The translations under genes were made by a program, and so were the position numbers. Below, piece by piece: positions 6,418 to 14,436 of a DNA stretch of 40,634 nucleotides. The stretch is from Actinomycetes bacterium (GTDB lineage: Bacteria; Actinomycetota; Acidimicrobiia; Acidimicrobiales; GCA-2861595). The stretch is taken from positions 1 through 40,634 of the forward strand of contig JAHFUS010000037.1 in assembly GCA_023264975.1 (NCBI GenBank), given 5' to 3'. The notes beneath the pieces are model-generated. The model ran no database searches and was not told the DNA's origin. It saw only the letters and a program-made list of their open reading frames with translations. Positions within the stretch are counted from its first letter, which is position 1; each line of letters opens with the position of its first letter.

Positions 6418-8052
6418 GTGCGCCGCGGCCCTAGCACATCGCTGATCGTGGTCGTCGTCCTCGCGGTGGCGGCCCTCGGCGGCACGCTGGCGGCGGGGTA
6501 TTCGCCCCAGCTCGGCCTCGATCTCCAGGGCGGGGTGTCGGTCGTCCTCCGACCCCAGAAGGCGGTCTCCACGGGCGCCATCAACCAGGCCATCGAGATC
6601 ATCCGCAACCGGGTCGACGGCCTCGGCGTGGCCGAGCCCGACATCAGCCGGCAGGGAAGCAACATCATCGTCCAACTGCCCGGCGTGAAGGACCAGAAGC
6701 GGGCCCTCGAACTGGTCGGCCAGACGGCCGAGCTGCGGTTCCGGCCAGTGCTCGAGGCGGTGCCGCTGAGCGAGACCGAGGTGCCCACCACGGTCCCGCC
6801 TTCCGCCACCGACACCACCGCACCCGGCGCCTCACCCACCCCCGCCCCGGGCGCCGCCTCCACCACCGCCCCCGGCGCAGCGCCCACCCACCCCGCCCCG
6901 TCCACCACCGCAGCCCCCGCCACCCTTCGCCTGGCCGGGGGCGACCTGGCCACCGCCCGAGGCGCCACGACGACCACGGCCCCACCCGCCACCACCACCG
7001 TGCCGACCACGGCGCCCGCCGCCACGCCGGCGCCGGTCACTCCCACCGCCATCCCCACCACGAAGCGGGAGGAGGACAAGCCCGAGGCGATCGTGGTCCT
7101 CCCCCTTCAGGAGGGCGGCAAAACCACCGGCCGCTACCGTCTCGGCCCGTCCGAGCTCACAGGCAAGGCGGTCAAGAGCGCCAAGGCCCAGTTCGACCAG
7201 ACCGGCAGCGCCTGGGAGGTCGCCTTCACCCTGACCAAGACGGGTTCCAAGGACTTCGACGCCCTTGCCGCCCGCAACGTCGGCAAGCAGGTGGCCATCG
7301 TCCTCGACGGAGTGGTGAAGTCGGCGCCCACGATCCAGCAGGCCGAGTTCAACGGCCGGGGCCAGATCAGCGGCAGCTTCACCGAGAAGGAGGCGAAGGA
7401 CCTGGCTCTGGTGCTGCGCTACGGGTCGCTTCCCGTCGAGCTGAAGCCGGAGACGGTGCAGACGGTGTCCGCCAGCCTGGGCAAGGACTCGTTGCACGCA
7501 GGCGTGCTGGCCGGTCTGCTCGGTCTCGGCCTGGTGCTGCTCTACATGATCCTGTACTACCGGGCGCTCGGGATCGTGGTGCTGCTCGGGCTCATCGTGT
7601 CAGGCATGCTCATGTACTCGATCATCTCGTTCCTCGGGGAGCGCAGTGGCCTCGCCCTCAGCCTGGCTGGCGCCGTCGGCATCATCGTGTCGGTGGGCGT
7701 CACGGTGGACTCGTACGTCGTGTACTTCGAGCGCCTGAAGGACGAGATACGGGCGGGCAAGACGATCCGCTCGTCGGTCGACCGGGGCTTCGCCCGGGCC
7801 TATCGCACCATCCTGGCGGCCGACACGGCGTCGCTCATAGGCGCCGCCCTGCTCTACTTCCTCACCGTGGGGTCGGTCCGCGGGTTCGCATTCTTCCTCG
7901 GACTGTCCACCCTGCTCGACATGATCATCGCCTACACGTTCACCCGGCCCATGGTGATCCTCCTCGGACGCAACCGGGTGTTCACCGAAGCCAGGTGGCT
8001 CGGTGTGGCCCGGGGCTTGGCCGCTCCCGCCCCCGCCGGGAGTGCATCGTGA
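6418..8052 (+). CDS. secD: SecD, protein-export membrane protein
   Basis: SecD uses the proton gradient to help pull preproteins through SecYEG. The 544-residue product has an N-terminal membrane anchor, the LGLDLQGGVSVVL motif, and a C-terminal block of about five membrane helices that includes AGAVGIIVSVGVTVDSYVVYFERLKDEI and TILAADTASLIGAALLYFLTVGSVRGFAFFLGLSTLLDM. Between the two halves of the periplasmic P1 domain (about residues 120-220) is a long Ala/Pro/Thr-rich linker, typical in kind for actinobacterial SecD but long and repetitive here. It starts with GTG 3 nt after yajC and its stop overlaps the secF start (GTGA). Confidence 0.95.
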   Translation: MRRGPSTSLIVVVVLAVAALGGTLAAGYSPQLGLDLQGGVSVVLRPQKAVSTGAINQAIEIIRNRVDGLGVAEPDISRQGSNIIVQLPGVKDQKRALELVGQTAELRFRPVLEAVPLSETEVPTTVPPSATDTTAPGASPTPAPGAASTTAPGAAPTHPAPSTTAAPATLRLAGGDLATARGATTTTAPPATTTVPTTAPAATPAPVTPTAIPTTKREEDKPEAIVVLPLQEGGKTTGRYRLGPSELTGKAVKSAKAQFDQTGSAWEVAFTLTKTGSKDFDALAARNVGKQVAIVLDGVVKSAPTIQQAEFNGRGQISGSFTEKEAKDLALVLRYGSLPVELKPETVQTVSASLGKDSLHAGVLAGLLGLGLVLLYMILYYRALGIVVLLGLIVSGMLMYSIISFLGERSGLALSLAGAVGIIVSVGVTVDSYVVYFERLKDEIRAGKTIRSSVDRGFARAYRTILAADTASLIGAALLYFLTVGSVRGFAFFLGLSTLLDMIIAYTFTRPMVILLGRNRVFTEARWLGVARGLAAPAPAGSAS

Positions 8053-9194
8053 GTGAGAAGCGTTCGTTGTGGCACCGCCTGTACCACGGGGAGACAGCCT
8101 TCAACTTCGTGGGCCGCAGGAACACCTGGTTCGCCGTGTCGGGGATCATCATCCTCATCGGCTTCGTGTCGTTGTTCGCGCGGGGTCTCAACTTCGGCAT
8201 CGACTTCGAGGGCGGGACGGCCTGGGAGGTCAAGGCGCCCACGGAGTCGGTGGCCGAGGCACGCGACGCCATCCGGCCCTTGGGCCTGGGCGACGCCAAG
8301 GTCCAGCAGCTGGGCGGTGACACGATCCGGGTGCAGAGCGGCGTGACGGGGACCGAGGCGGAGCGCGCGAAGCAGCGCGATGCCGTCAGCGCCGCCCTGG
8401 CCAAGGCCGGCGGCGTCAACGTCAACACCGTGAGCGTGAACGAGGTCGGCCCCTCATGGGGTGGCGAGGTCACCAAGAAGGCCGAGCGGGCGCTGGTGTT
8501 CTTCTTCCTCGCCATCACCTTGTACATCACCCTGCGCTTCGAGTGGAAGATGGCGCTCGCCGCGCTGGCGGCCGTGGTCCACGACATCGCCGTCACCGTC
8601 GGCATCTACTCGTTGTCGGGCTTCGAGGTCACCCCGGCCACGGTGATCGCCTTCCTCACCATCCTCGGCTACTCCCTCTACGACACGATCGTGGTCTTCG
8701 ACAAGGTCGAGGAGAACACCAAGGGTCTGGCCGCCTCCGGGCGTATGACCTACGGCGACACGGTGAACCTGTCCATGAACCAGGTGCTCATGCGATCGCT
8801 GAACACCTCACTGGTGGCCATCCTGCCGATCCTGTCGGTGCTGGTGGTCGGCTCGTTCATCCTTGGGGCGACCACCCTCGAGGACTTCGGCCTGGCACTG
8901 CTCATCGGTCTTCTCACCGGTGCGTATTCGTCGATCTTCATCGCCTCGCCCATCCTCGCCATCGTCAAGGAGCGCGAGCCCCGGTACGCCTCGATCAAGC
9001 AACGGATCCTCGCCAAGGGTGCTGTCACGCCGCTCACGCCCGCAGCCGCGGCGGCCGGCGGAGTCACCGTGGCGGCCGCTGCGGGCAGCCGTGACGGCGA
9101 GAACGTGGGCGCCGGCGCCGCCGCTCGGGTGCCCCCGCGGCCAGGTGGTACCCGCCCGCCGCCCCGGCCCCGGAAGAAGGGCAAGAAGCGCTAG
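8049..9194 (+). CDS. secF: SecF, protein-export membrane protein
   Basis: SecF is the partner of SecD in the proton-driven export motor. The 381-residue product shows the N-terminal helix and NFGIDFEGGTAWEV motif, a short periplasmic loop, and the conserved membrane block: LAALAAVVHDIAVTVGIYSL, the FLTILGYSLYDTIVVFDKVEEN motif, and the RSLNTSLVAILPILSVLVVG segment. The last 50 residues are a Pro/Arg/Lys-rich cytosolic tail. The start is GTG overlapping the secD stop, with no other good start nearby. Confidence 0.95.
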   Translation: MSEKRSLWHRLYHGETAFNFVGRRNTWFAVSGIIILIGFVSLFARGLNFGIDFEGGTAWEVKAPTESVAEARDAIRPLGLGDAKVQQLGGDTIRVQSGVTGTEAERAKQRDAVSAALAKAGGVNVNTVSVNEVGPSWGGEVTKKAERALVFFFLAITLYITLRFEWKMALAALAAVVHDIAVTVGIYSLSGFEVTPATVIAFLTILGYSLYDTIVVFDKVEENTKGLAASGRMTYGDTVNLSMNQVLMRSLNTSLVAILPILSVLVVGSFILGATTLEDFGLALLIGLLTGAYSSIFIASPILAIVKEREPRYASIKQRILAKGAVTPLTPAAAAAGGVTVAAAAGSRDGENVGAGAAARVPPRPGGTRPPPRPRKKGKKR

Positions 9195-9199
9195 CCAAG

Positions 9200-9205
9200 T
9201 AAGCT
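9200..9205 (+). promoter_or_regulatory. -10 element of apt, probably leaderless
   Basis: TAAGCT sits 6 nt before the apt ATG, in the 17-nt gap after secF. It suggests apt-relA has its own leaderless promoter in addition to any read-through from secF. Confidence 0.5.
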
Positions 9206-9211
9206 CGACGG

Positions 9212-9748
9212 ATGGTCTTTTCAGCCGACACCGGTTGGCTCAAGGACCACATCCGCGACATCCCCGATTTCCCTCTGCCGGGGGTGGTGTTCAAGGACAT
9301 CACGCCCCTTTTGGCCGACATCGAGGCCTTCCGCTCCACCATCGACGCCCTGGCCGCGCCCTTCTCGGACGCCGGCGTCGACAAGGTGCTGGCGGTCGAG
9401 GCCAGGGGCTTCATCGTGGGCGCACCGGTGGCGTACCGCTTCGGCGCCGGGTTCGTCCCCTGCCGAAAGGCGGGCAAGCTGCCCTGGCAGGTGGAGAAGG
9501 AGGAGTACGTCCTCGAGTACGGCAGCGACCTGCTGGAGATCCACCGGGACGCGATCGCACCCGGTGAGCGGGTCCTGGTGGTCGACGACGTCCTGGCCAC
9601 CGGCGGCACCGCGGCAGCGGCCGCCACCCTGGTGGAGCGCCTCGGGGGCGTGGTCGTGGGGTTCGCGTTCGTGATCGAGCTGGCCTTCCTCGGCGGCCGA
9701 TCGAAGCTCGGCGGGCGGGAGCTGGTCTCCTTGCTCACCTACGGGTAG
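9212..9748 (+). CDS. apt: Apt, adenine phosphoribosyltransferase
   Basis: Apt salvages adenine by joining it to PRPP to give AMP. The 178-residue product starts WLKDHIRDIPDFPLPGVVFKDITPLL, a hallmark of the family. It has the EARGFIVGAPVAYRFGAGFVPCRKAGKLPW segment that contacts the base, and the PRPP-binding loop VLVVDDVLATGGTAAAA. Length is normal. It lies between secF and relA; the secDF-apt-relA order is widespread in actinobacteria and gives the assignment further support. Confidence 0.96.
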   Translation: MVFSADTGWLKDHIRDIPDFPLPGVVFKDITPLLADIEAFRSTIDALAAPFSDAGVDKVLAVEARGFIVGAPVAYRFGAGFVPCRKAGKLPWQVEKEEYVLEYGSDLLEIHRDAIAPGERVLVVDDVLATGGTAAAAATLVERLGGVVVGFAFVIELAFLGGRSKLGGRELVSLLTYG

Positions 9749-9754
9749 GGCCGG

Positions 9755-11974
9755 ATGCCGAGCGTCGACCGGGCCCGGGTGCTGCCCTGGCGGCGCCAGT
9801 TCGCGCCCGCTGCGCCCGACGCGCTCGGCCCTCTTGTCGCCGCCTACCGCGTACGCCGCCCCAAGGCCGACCTGGGCCTGATCCAGAGGGCCTACGAGGC
9901 GGCCGAGAAGGCCCACAGCACCCAGGTGCGCAAGTCGGGCGAGGCCTACATCCACCACCCAGTGGCCGTCGCCACCATCGTGGCCGAGCTGGGCCTTGAC
10001 GACGTCACCATCGCCTCCGCCCTCCTGCACGACGCGGTGGAGGACACCGGCGTCACGCTCGAGGACGTCAGCCGCGACTTCGGGGCCGAGGTGGCGGCCA
10101 TCGTGGACGGCGTCACCAAGCTCGAGCGGGTGCGCTTCGACTCCCGCGAGGCGCAGCAGGCCGCCTCCATGCGCAAGATGCTCGTGGCCATGGCCAAGGA
10201 CTGGCGGGTCCTGATCATCAAGCTGGCCGACCGTCTCCACAACATGCGCACGATCGCCGCCATGCCGGACTTCAAGCAGAAGCGCACGGCCCAGGAGACG
10301 CTCGACATCTACGCCCCCCTGGCCCACCGCCTCGGCATCCAGGAGATCAAATGGCAGCTGGAGGACCTGGCTTTCGCCACGCTCCACCCCAAGCCCTATG
10401 CCGAGATCGAGCAGATGGTGGCCCTGCGTGCGCCCGAGCGGGAGATCTACCTCACCCAGGTGCTGGAGGAGGTGCGGGGCCAGCTGGCCCAGAACCGCAT
10501 CGACGCCGAGGTCACCGGCCGGCCCAAGCCCTTGTGGTCCATCTACGAGAAGATGGTGGTGCGGGGTAAGGAGTTCGACGAGATCTTCGATCTGGTGGGC
10601 ATCCGGGTGCTGGTCGACTCGGTGAAGGACTGTTACGCCGCGTTGGGGTCCATCCACGCCACGTGGAAGCCGGTGCAAGGCCGGTTCAAGGACTACATCG
10701 CCATGCCCAAGTTCAACCTCTACCAGTCGCTCCACACGACGGTGATCGCGCCCCAGGGCAAGCCCCTCGAGGTCCAGATCCGCACGTGGGAGATGCACAA
10801 GCGCGCCGAGTTCGGCATCGCCGCCCACTGGGGCTACAAGGAGAAGGCGTCGGCGGGCGACATCGCCTGGCTGAACAGGATCGTCGACTGGGAGCGGGAG
10901 ACGTCCGACCCCGCCGAGTTCATGAAGAACCTGAAACTCGACCTGGAGCAGGACGAGGTCTTCGTCTTCACGCCCAAGGGCCGGGTCGTCACCCTGCCCA
11001 ACGGGGCCACTTCCGTGGACTTCGCCTACGCCATCCACACCGAGGTCGGCCACCGCTGCATCGGCGCCAAGGTCAACGGCCGGCTCTCACCCCTCGACTC
11101 GTCGCTGCACTCGGGCGACACCGTCGAGATCTTCACGTCGAAGGTGGCCTCGGCGGGGCCCTCGCGGGACTGGTTGAAGCTCGCCGTCACGCCCAGGGCC
11201 CGCAACAAGATCCGCCAGTGGTTCTCCCGGGAGCGGCGCGAGGACGCCATCGACAACGGGCGCGAGGAGCTCACCAAGGCGCTGCGCAAGGAGGGCCTGC
11301 CGGTCCAGAAGGTGGCGGCGTCGCCGGCCCTGGTGTCCCTCGCCGCCACCATGAACTACCTCGACCTCGACGCCCTCCATGCCGCCATAGGTGACGGCCA
11401 CGTGTCGGCCCGCTCGGTGGCCCAGCGCCTGGCCCGGGAGCTGCGCGGGGGCGACCATGAGGAGCAGCTGCCGGCCACCGTCCGCCAGCCGCGCCGGCCG
11501 GGCAAGGACCAGTCGGCCGGCGTCCACGTCGAGGGCCTCGACGACGTGATGGTGCGCCTGTCGCGGTGCTGCACCCCGGTGCCGGGCGACGAGATCCTCG
11601 GCTTCGTGACCCGCGGGCGGGGCGTGTCGGTGCACCGCACCGACTGCGCCAACGCCGTGTCCTTGGCCAGCGGCCAGGTCGACCGGGTGATCGACGTCGA
11701 GTGGGACCGCGAGCGCCGCGGCACCTTCGTCGCCTCCATCGAGATCAAGGCCCTCGACCGTTCCGGCCTGCTGGCCGATGTCGCCCGCTCCCTGTCGGAG
11801 CACCATGTGAGCATCGTGGCCAGCTCGTCCCAGACCGGCGCCGACCGGGTGAGCAGCATGCGCTTCGACTTCGAGCTGGCCGACCCCGCCCACCTCACCT
11901 CCCTCCTCTCCTCGGTCAAACGCATCGACCACGTGTACGAGGCCTACCGGGTCCTCCCCGGCAAGGGCAACTAG
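9755..11974 (+). CDS. relA: Bifunctional (p)ppGpp synthetase/hydrolase, RelA/SpoT family
   Basis: This enzyme makes and degrades the stringent-response alarmone (p)ppGpp. The 739-residue product has the full Rel layout. The HD hydrolase domain shows HHPVAVATIVAELGLDD and ALLHDAVEDTG (about residues 65-95). The synthetase domain includes GRFKDYIAMPKFNLYQSLHT and EVQIRTWEMHKRAEFGIAAHWGYK. A TGS domain follows (VFVFTPKGRVVTLPNGATSVDFAYAIHTEVGHRC), then the C-terminal zinc-finger-like and ACT regions (LSRCCTPVPGDEILGFVTRGRGVSVHR). The intact HD motif and the RFKD synthetase motif indicate both activities. It starts at ATG 6 nt after apt and converges with the DUF559 gene, overlapping it by 4 nt. 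Confidence 0.95.
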   Translation: MPSVDRARVLPWRRQFAPAAPDALGPLVAAYRVRRPKADLGLIQRAYEAAEKAHSTQVRKSGEAYIHHPVAVATIVAELGLDDVTIASALLHDAVEDTGVTLEDVSRDFGAEVAAIVDGVTKLERVRFDSREAQQAASMRKMLVAMAKDWRVLIIKLADRLHNMRTIAAMPDFKQKRTAQETLDIYAPLAHRLGIQEIKWQLEDLAFATLHPKPYAEIEQMVALRAPEREIYLTQVLEEVRGQLAQNRIDAEVTGRPKPLWSIYEKMVVRGKEFDEIFDLVGIRVLVDSVKDCYAALGSIHATWKPVQGRFKDYIAMPKFNLYQSLHTTVIAPQGKPLEVQIRTWEMHKRAEFGIAAHWGYKEKASAGDIAWLNRIVDWERETSDPAEFMKNLKLDLEQDEVFVFTPKGRVVTLPNGATSVDFAYAIHTEVGHRCIGAKVNGRLSPLDSSLHSGDTVEIFTSKVASAGPSRDWLKLAVTPRARNKIRQWFSRERREDAIDNGREELTKALRKEGLPVQKVAASPALVSLAATMNYLDLDALHAAIGDGHVSARSVAQRLARELRGGDHEEQLPATVRQPRRPGKDQSAGVHVEGLDDVMVRLSRCCTPVPGDEILGFVTRGRGVSVHRTDCANAVSLASGQVDRVIDVEWDRERRGTFVASIEIKALDRSGLLADVARSLSEHHVSIVASSSQTGADRVSSMRFDFELADPAHLTSLLSSVKRIDHVYEAYRVLPGKGN

Positions 11975-12969
11975 TTCGAGCTGGCCATTCCGCTTCTGGT
12001 CCCGGAAATCGACCGCTGGCGGTCGCTTTCCGATACCAGTACGAAGGACAGCCGCCGGCGCTCCGCCCGAACACGCGCGACGGCCTCCTGTGGCCGCCGC
12101 CAGATCTCGTCTTCGCTGATCCGCAGCACCGCCGTCCACCCTGCCGCCAGTAGCGCAGCGTCCCGCTGGCGGTCGTGCGCTCGATCCATCGGGCTGGTGT
12201 GATGGAGGTCACTGTCCACCTCCACGACGAGGCCGAGGGCGCGGTCCAGGAAGTCGACGCGGCCCACCCACTCGTGCCCGCCGATGTCGACCTGCCGTTC
12301 CAAAGGTGCTTCGCCGGCCTCATCGAGCAAGCGCGCGAATCGTGCTTCGAGCCCGCTCGCCGTCGGCACGTAGCCCTCGGGTCGGGCGGCGAGGATCGGC
12401 CTCAGTGCGGCCACGCCCTCCCGCCCGTGCGTCTCCGTCTCCCATAGCATCGTCCTCAGGCTGGTGAGCACCGACGGGCTCTTGGAGGACACCGTGTCCA
12501 GCACGCGTTCCAACCGTGCGGGGTGCAGGGTCGGGGCGATGTCGAGCAGGGTTCTGGCCAGCGTGGTGACCGGCAGTCCGCTCCAGTCTGTGACGTGGGT
12601 GGCAGGCAGGAGGCGGGGTCGGTGGACCGACGCCGAAGGCCCCTTCCGGTGAGACAGGGCGCGGTGGCGGCTCACCTCGATGCGTCCGGAGCCGAAGCTG
12701 AAGCCGGGCAGTCGCCAAAGCGCTGCTGCGGACCGGTGCGACACCACGCTGCCCGCTCCGGCATCGAGCACCGCGATCATCAGGCGTTGCCGGGTCGAGG
12801 GGGCCGAGCCGGTGAGGCGCAGGACCCGCTTGGTCGGAGCGTCCCAATCCGGGCCCGCCAGGCGGTTCCGCAGCGCCGGCGTCGTCGCCCCCAGTGCTCG
12901 AGCCTGTTCGCGGGACACCACGGCGTACTGCACCGCGGCCAGCGCCCGCAGGTCGTCGTCCAGTGGCAT
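11971..12969 (-). CDS. Endonuclease-fold protein with AbiEi-like N-terminus and DUF559 domain
   Basis: A 332-residue protein of a kind common in actinobacteria. The N-terminal third looks like the AbiEi antitoxin winged-helix region (VVSREQARALGATTPALRNRL). The C-terminal part carries the DUF559 Vsr-like nuclease core: GRVDFLDRALGLVVEVDSDLHH, with acidic residues in the right order, then RDAALLAAGWTAVLRISEDEI. Substrate and role are unknown; a nucleic-acid function is inferred from the fold only. The last 20 or so residues, after the RLSFVLVSE stretch, are encoded by a palindromic repeat whose second copy lies just upstream of the gene (13030-13073). The original C-terminus may therefore have been replaced. 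It overlaps the relA stop by 4 nt in convergent orientation. Confidence 0.8.
   Translation of the reverse strand: MPLDDDLRALAAVQYAVVSREQARALGATTPALRNRLAGPDWDAPTKRVLRLTGSAPSTRQRLMIAVLDAGAGSVVSHRSAAALWRLPGFSFGSGRIEVSRHRALSHRKGPSASVHRPRLLPATHVTDWSGLPVTTLARTLLDIAPTLHPARLERVLDTVSSKSPSVLTSLRTMLWETETHGREGVAALRPILAARPEGYVPTASGLEARFARLLDEAGEAPLERQVDIGGHEWVGRVDFLDRALGLVVEVDSDLHHTSPMDRAHDRQRDAALLAAGWTAVLRISEDEIWRRPQEAVARVRAERRRLSFVLVSESDRQRSISGTRSGMASSN
11996..12039. repeat. 44-nt palindromic repeat, copy 1 (relA/DUF559 junction)
   Basis: Two 21-nt arms separated by TG match at 18 of 21 positions. The outer ends are CTGGT and ACCAG, and GGAAA and TTTCC lie further in. It occupies the 3' end of the minus-strand DUF559 gene, 22 nt past the relA stop, and could serve as a two-way terminator for the convergent pair. 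A second copy of identical length and design is at 13030-13073. Confidence 0.8.
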
Positions 12970-13029
12970 GGGCCACAGCCAACCAGCCGCGTGTGACAGT
13001 TGGCGTGGTCGCTACGCCACCCGCTCGTT

Positions 13030-13073
13030 CTGGTATCGGAAATCGACCGGTGGTGGTCGATTTCCGGTACCAG
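13030..13073. repeat. 44-nt palindromic repeat, copy 2 (upstream of DUF559 gene)
   Basis: The same design as copy 1: 21-nt arms around TG, 18 of 21 positions complementary, CTGGTATCGGAAATCGACC on the left arm. It lies in the 226-nt gap between the divergent DUF559 gene and hisS. Apart from this element and the hisS -10 hexamer, nothing else is visible in that gap. Confidence 0.8.
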
Positions 13074-13181
13074 AAGCCGGCACGGGGTTCAGGCGGGCGC
13101 CCTGAGCGCCCGATCACGGTCGGTCCGGCAACCGGTTGGCGGGGGCCGGAAAACGGCCCGGAGGGGGGCGACGGGCCCTAC

Positions 13182-13187
13182 TAGCCT
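13182..13187 (+). promoter_or_regulatory. -10 element of hisS, probably leaderless
   Basis: TAGCCT lies 8 nt before the hisS GTG. No ribosome-binding sequence is present between them. Confidence 0.45.
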
Positions 13188-13195
13188 CGGCGGTC

Positions 13196-14434
13196 GTGCC
13201 CACCTTCCAAGCCCCGAAGGGGACCTTCGACGTGCTGCCGCCGGCCTCGGCACGGTACGAGCGCCTGGTGAGCCGCTTCGCCGGGCTGGTCGGTCGGGCG
13301 GGCTACGGCCTGCTGGTGAGCCCCATGTTCGAGGACGTCGAGGTGTTCCGCCGCGTCGGGGAGAGCACCGACGTCGTCCGCAAGGAGATGTTCGACTTCG
13401 AGGACAAGGGCGGCCGCCACGTCGCCCTCCGGCCCGAGGGCACCGCATCGGTGGTGCGGGCCTACGTGGAGCACCGGCCCCAGGCCCCGTTCAAGGCCTG
13501 GTACGTGGCGCCCCACTTCCGTCACGAGCGGCCGCAGGCGGGCCGCTACCGCCAGCACCACCAGGTGGGCGTGGAGGCGCTCGGTTCGGCCGACGCCGAC
13601 CTCGACGTCGAAGTGATCGCCCTGCCCGCACAGCTGTTCCGGGAACTGGGGCTACAGCGCATCCGCCTCCGCCTCACCTCGCTGGGTGACGACACCTGCC
13701 GTCCCGCCTACCGCGAGGAGCTGCTCGCCTACCTGCGTGAGCGCCAGGACCAGTTGTGCGACGAGCATCAGGGCCGCATCGAGGACAATCCGTTGCGGGT
13801 CCTCGACTGCAAGCGTGAGGCCTGCCGTACGGCCACCAAGGACTCGCCCCGCATGCTCGACCGGTTGTGCGACGAGTGCGCCGCCCACTTCGACCGTGTG
13901 AAGGCCGGCCTCGACGCCCTCGGCGTCACCTACGACATCGACCCGACACTCGTGCGGGGGCTCGACTACTACACCCGCACAACCTTCGAGTTCGAGGCCC
14001 AGGCGCTGGATTCGTCGCAAAACGGCGCCGGCGGCGGCGGCCGGTACGACAGGCTGGCCGAGGCGATGGGCGGCCCGCCCACCCCGGGCATCGGCTTCGG
14101 TCTCGGCATCGAGCGCATCCTCCTGGCGTGCGACGCCGAGGGCGTGTTCGGTGTCCCCGAGACGACGCTCGACGTCTTCGTGATCGACACAACCGGGGGC
14201 GAGACGGCGCGGGATCTCACCGCTGCGCTCCGGGCCGCCGGCCTGCGGGCCGACCGGGCCTGGGACAACCGTTCGTGGAAGGCGCAGATGAAGGCTGCGA
14301 TGCACTCGACGGCGGCGCTGGCCGTGGTCGTCGAGCCTGAGCGGATCACCATCCGCACGTTGCGGGAGAAGGGCGAGGCCGAGACGGTGGACGGGGAGAA
14401 CGTGGTGGACCAAGTGCGCAAGAGGCTGGCCTGA
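13196..14434 (+). CDS. hisS: HisS, histidyl-tRNA synthetase
   Basis: A class II synthetase that charges tRNA-His. The 412-residue product shows FQAPKGTFDVLPP at the N-terminus, ALRPEGTASVVRAYVE, motif 2 HFRHERPQAGRYRQHHQVGVEALG, the histidine-specific motifs VRGLDYYTRTTFEF and GGGRYDRLAEAMGG, motif 3 PGIGFGLGIERILLA, and the C-terminal anticodon-binding domain. The frame is open further upstream, but the GTG at 13196 gives the family's usual N-terminus and sits 8 nt after a -10 hexamer. aspS begins 2 nt after the stop, the usual hisS-aspS pair. Confidence 0.96.
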   Translation: MPTFQAPKGTFDVLPPASARYERLVSRFAGLVGRAGYGLLVSPMFEDVEVFRRVGESTDVVRKEMFDFEDKGGRHVALRPEGTASVVRAYVEHRPQAPFKAWYVAPHFRHERPQAGRYRQHHQVGVEALGSADADLDVEVIALPAQLFRELGLQRIRLRLTSLGDDTCRPAYREELLAYLRERQDQLCDEHQGRIEDNPLRVLDCKREACRTATKDSPRMLDRLCDECAAHFDRVKAGLDALGVTYDIDPTLVRGLDYYTRTTFEFEAQALDSSQNGAGGGGRYDRLAEAMGGPPTPGIGFGLGIERILLACDAEGVFGVPETTLDVFVIDTTGGETARDLTAALRAAGLRADRAWDNRSWKAQMKAAMHSTAALAVVVEPERITIRTLREKGEAETVDGENVVDQVRKRLA

Positions 14435-14436
14435 CG

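Noticed and set aside
12970-13195. A small gene between the DUF559 gene and hisS
   Set aside because: Open frames there are read across the palindromic repeat and have no start with a ribosome-binding site or family likeness.
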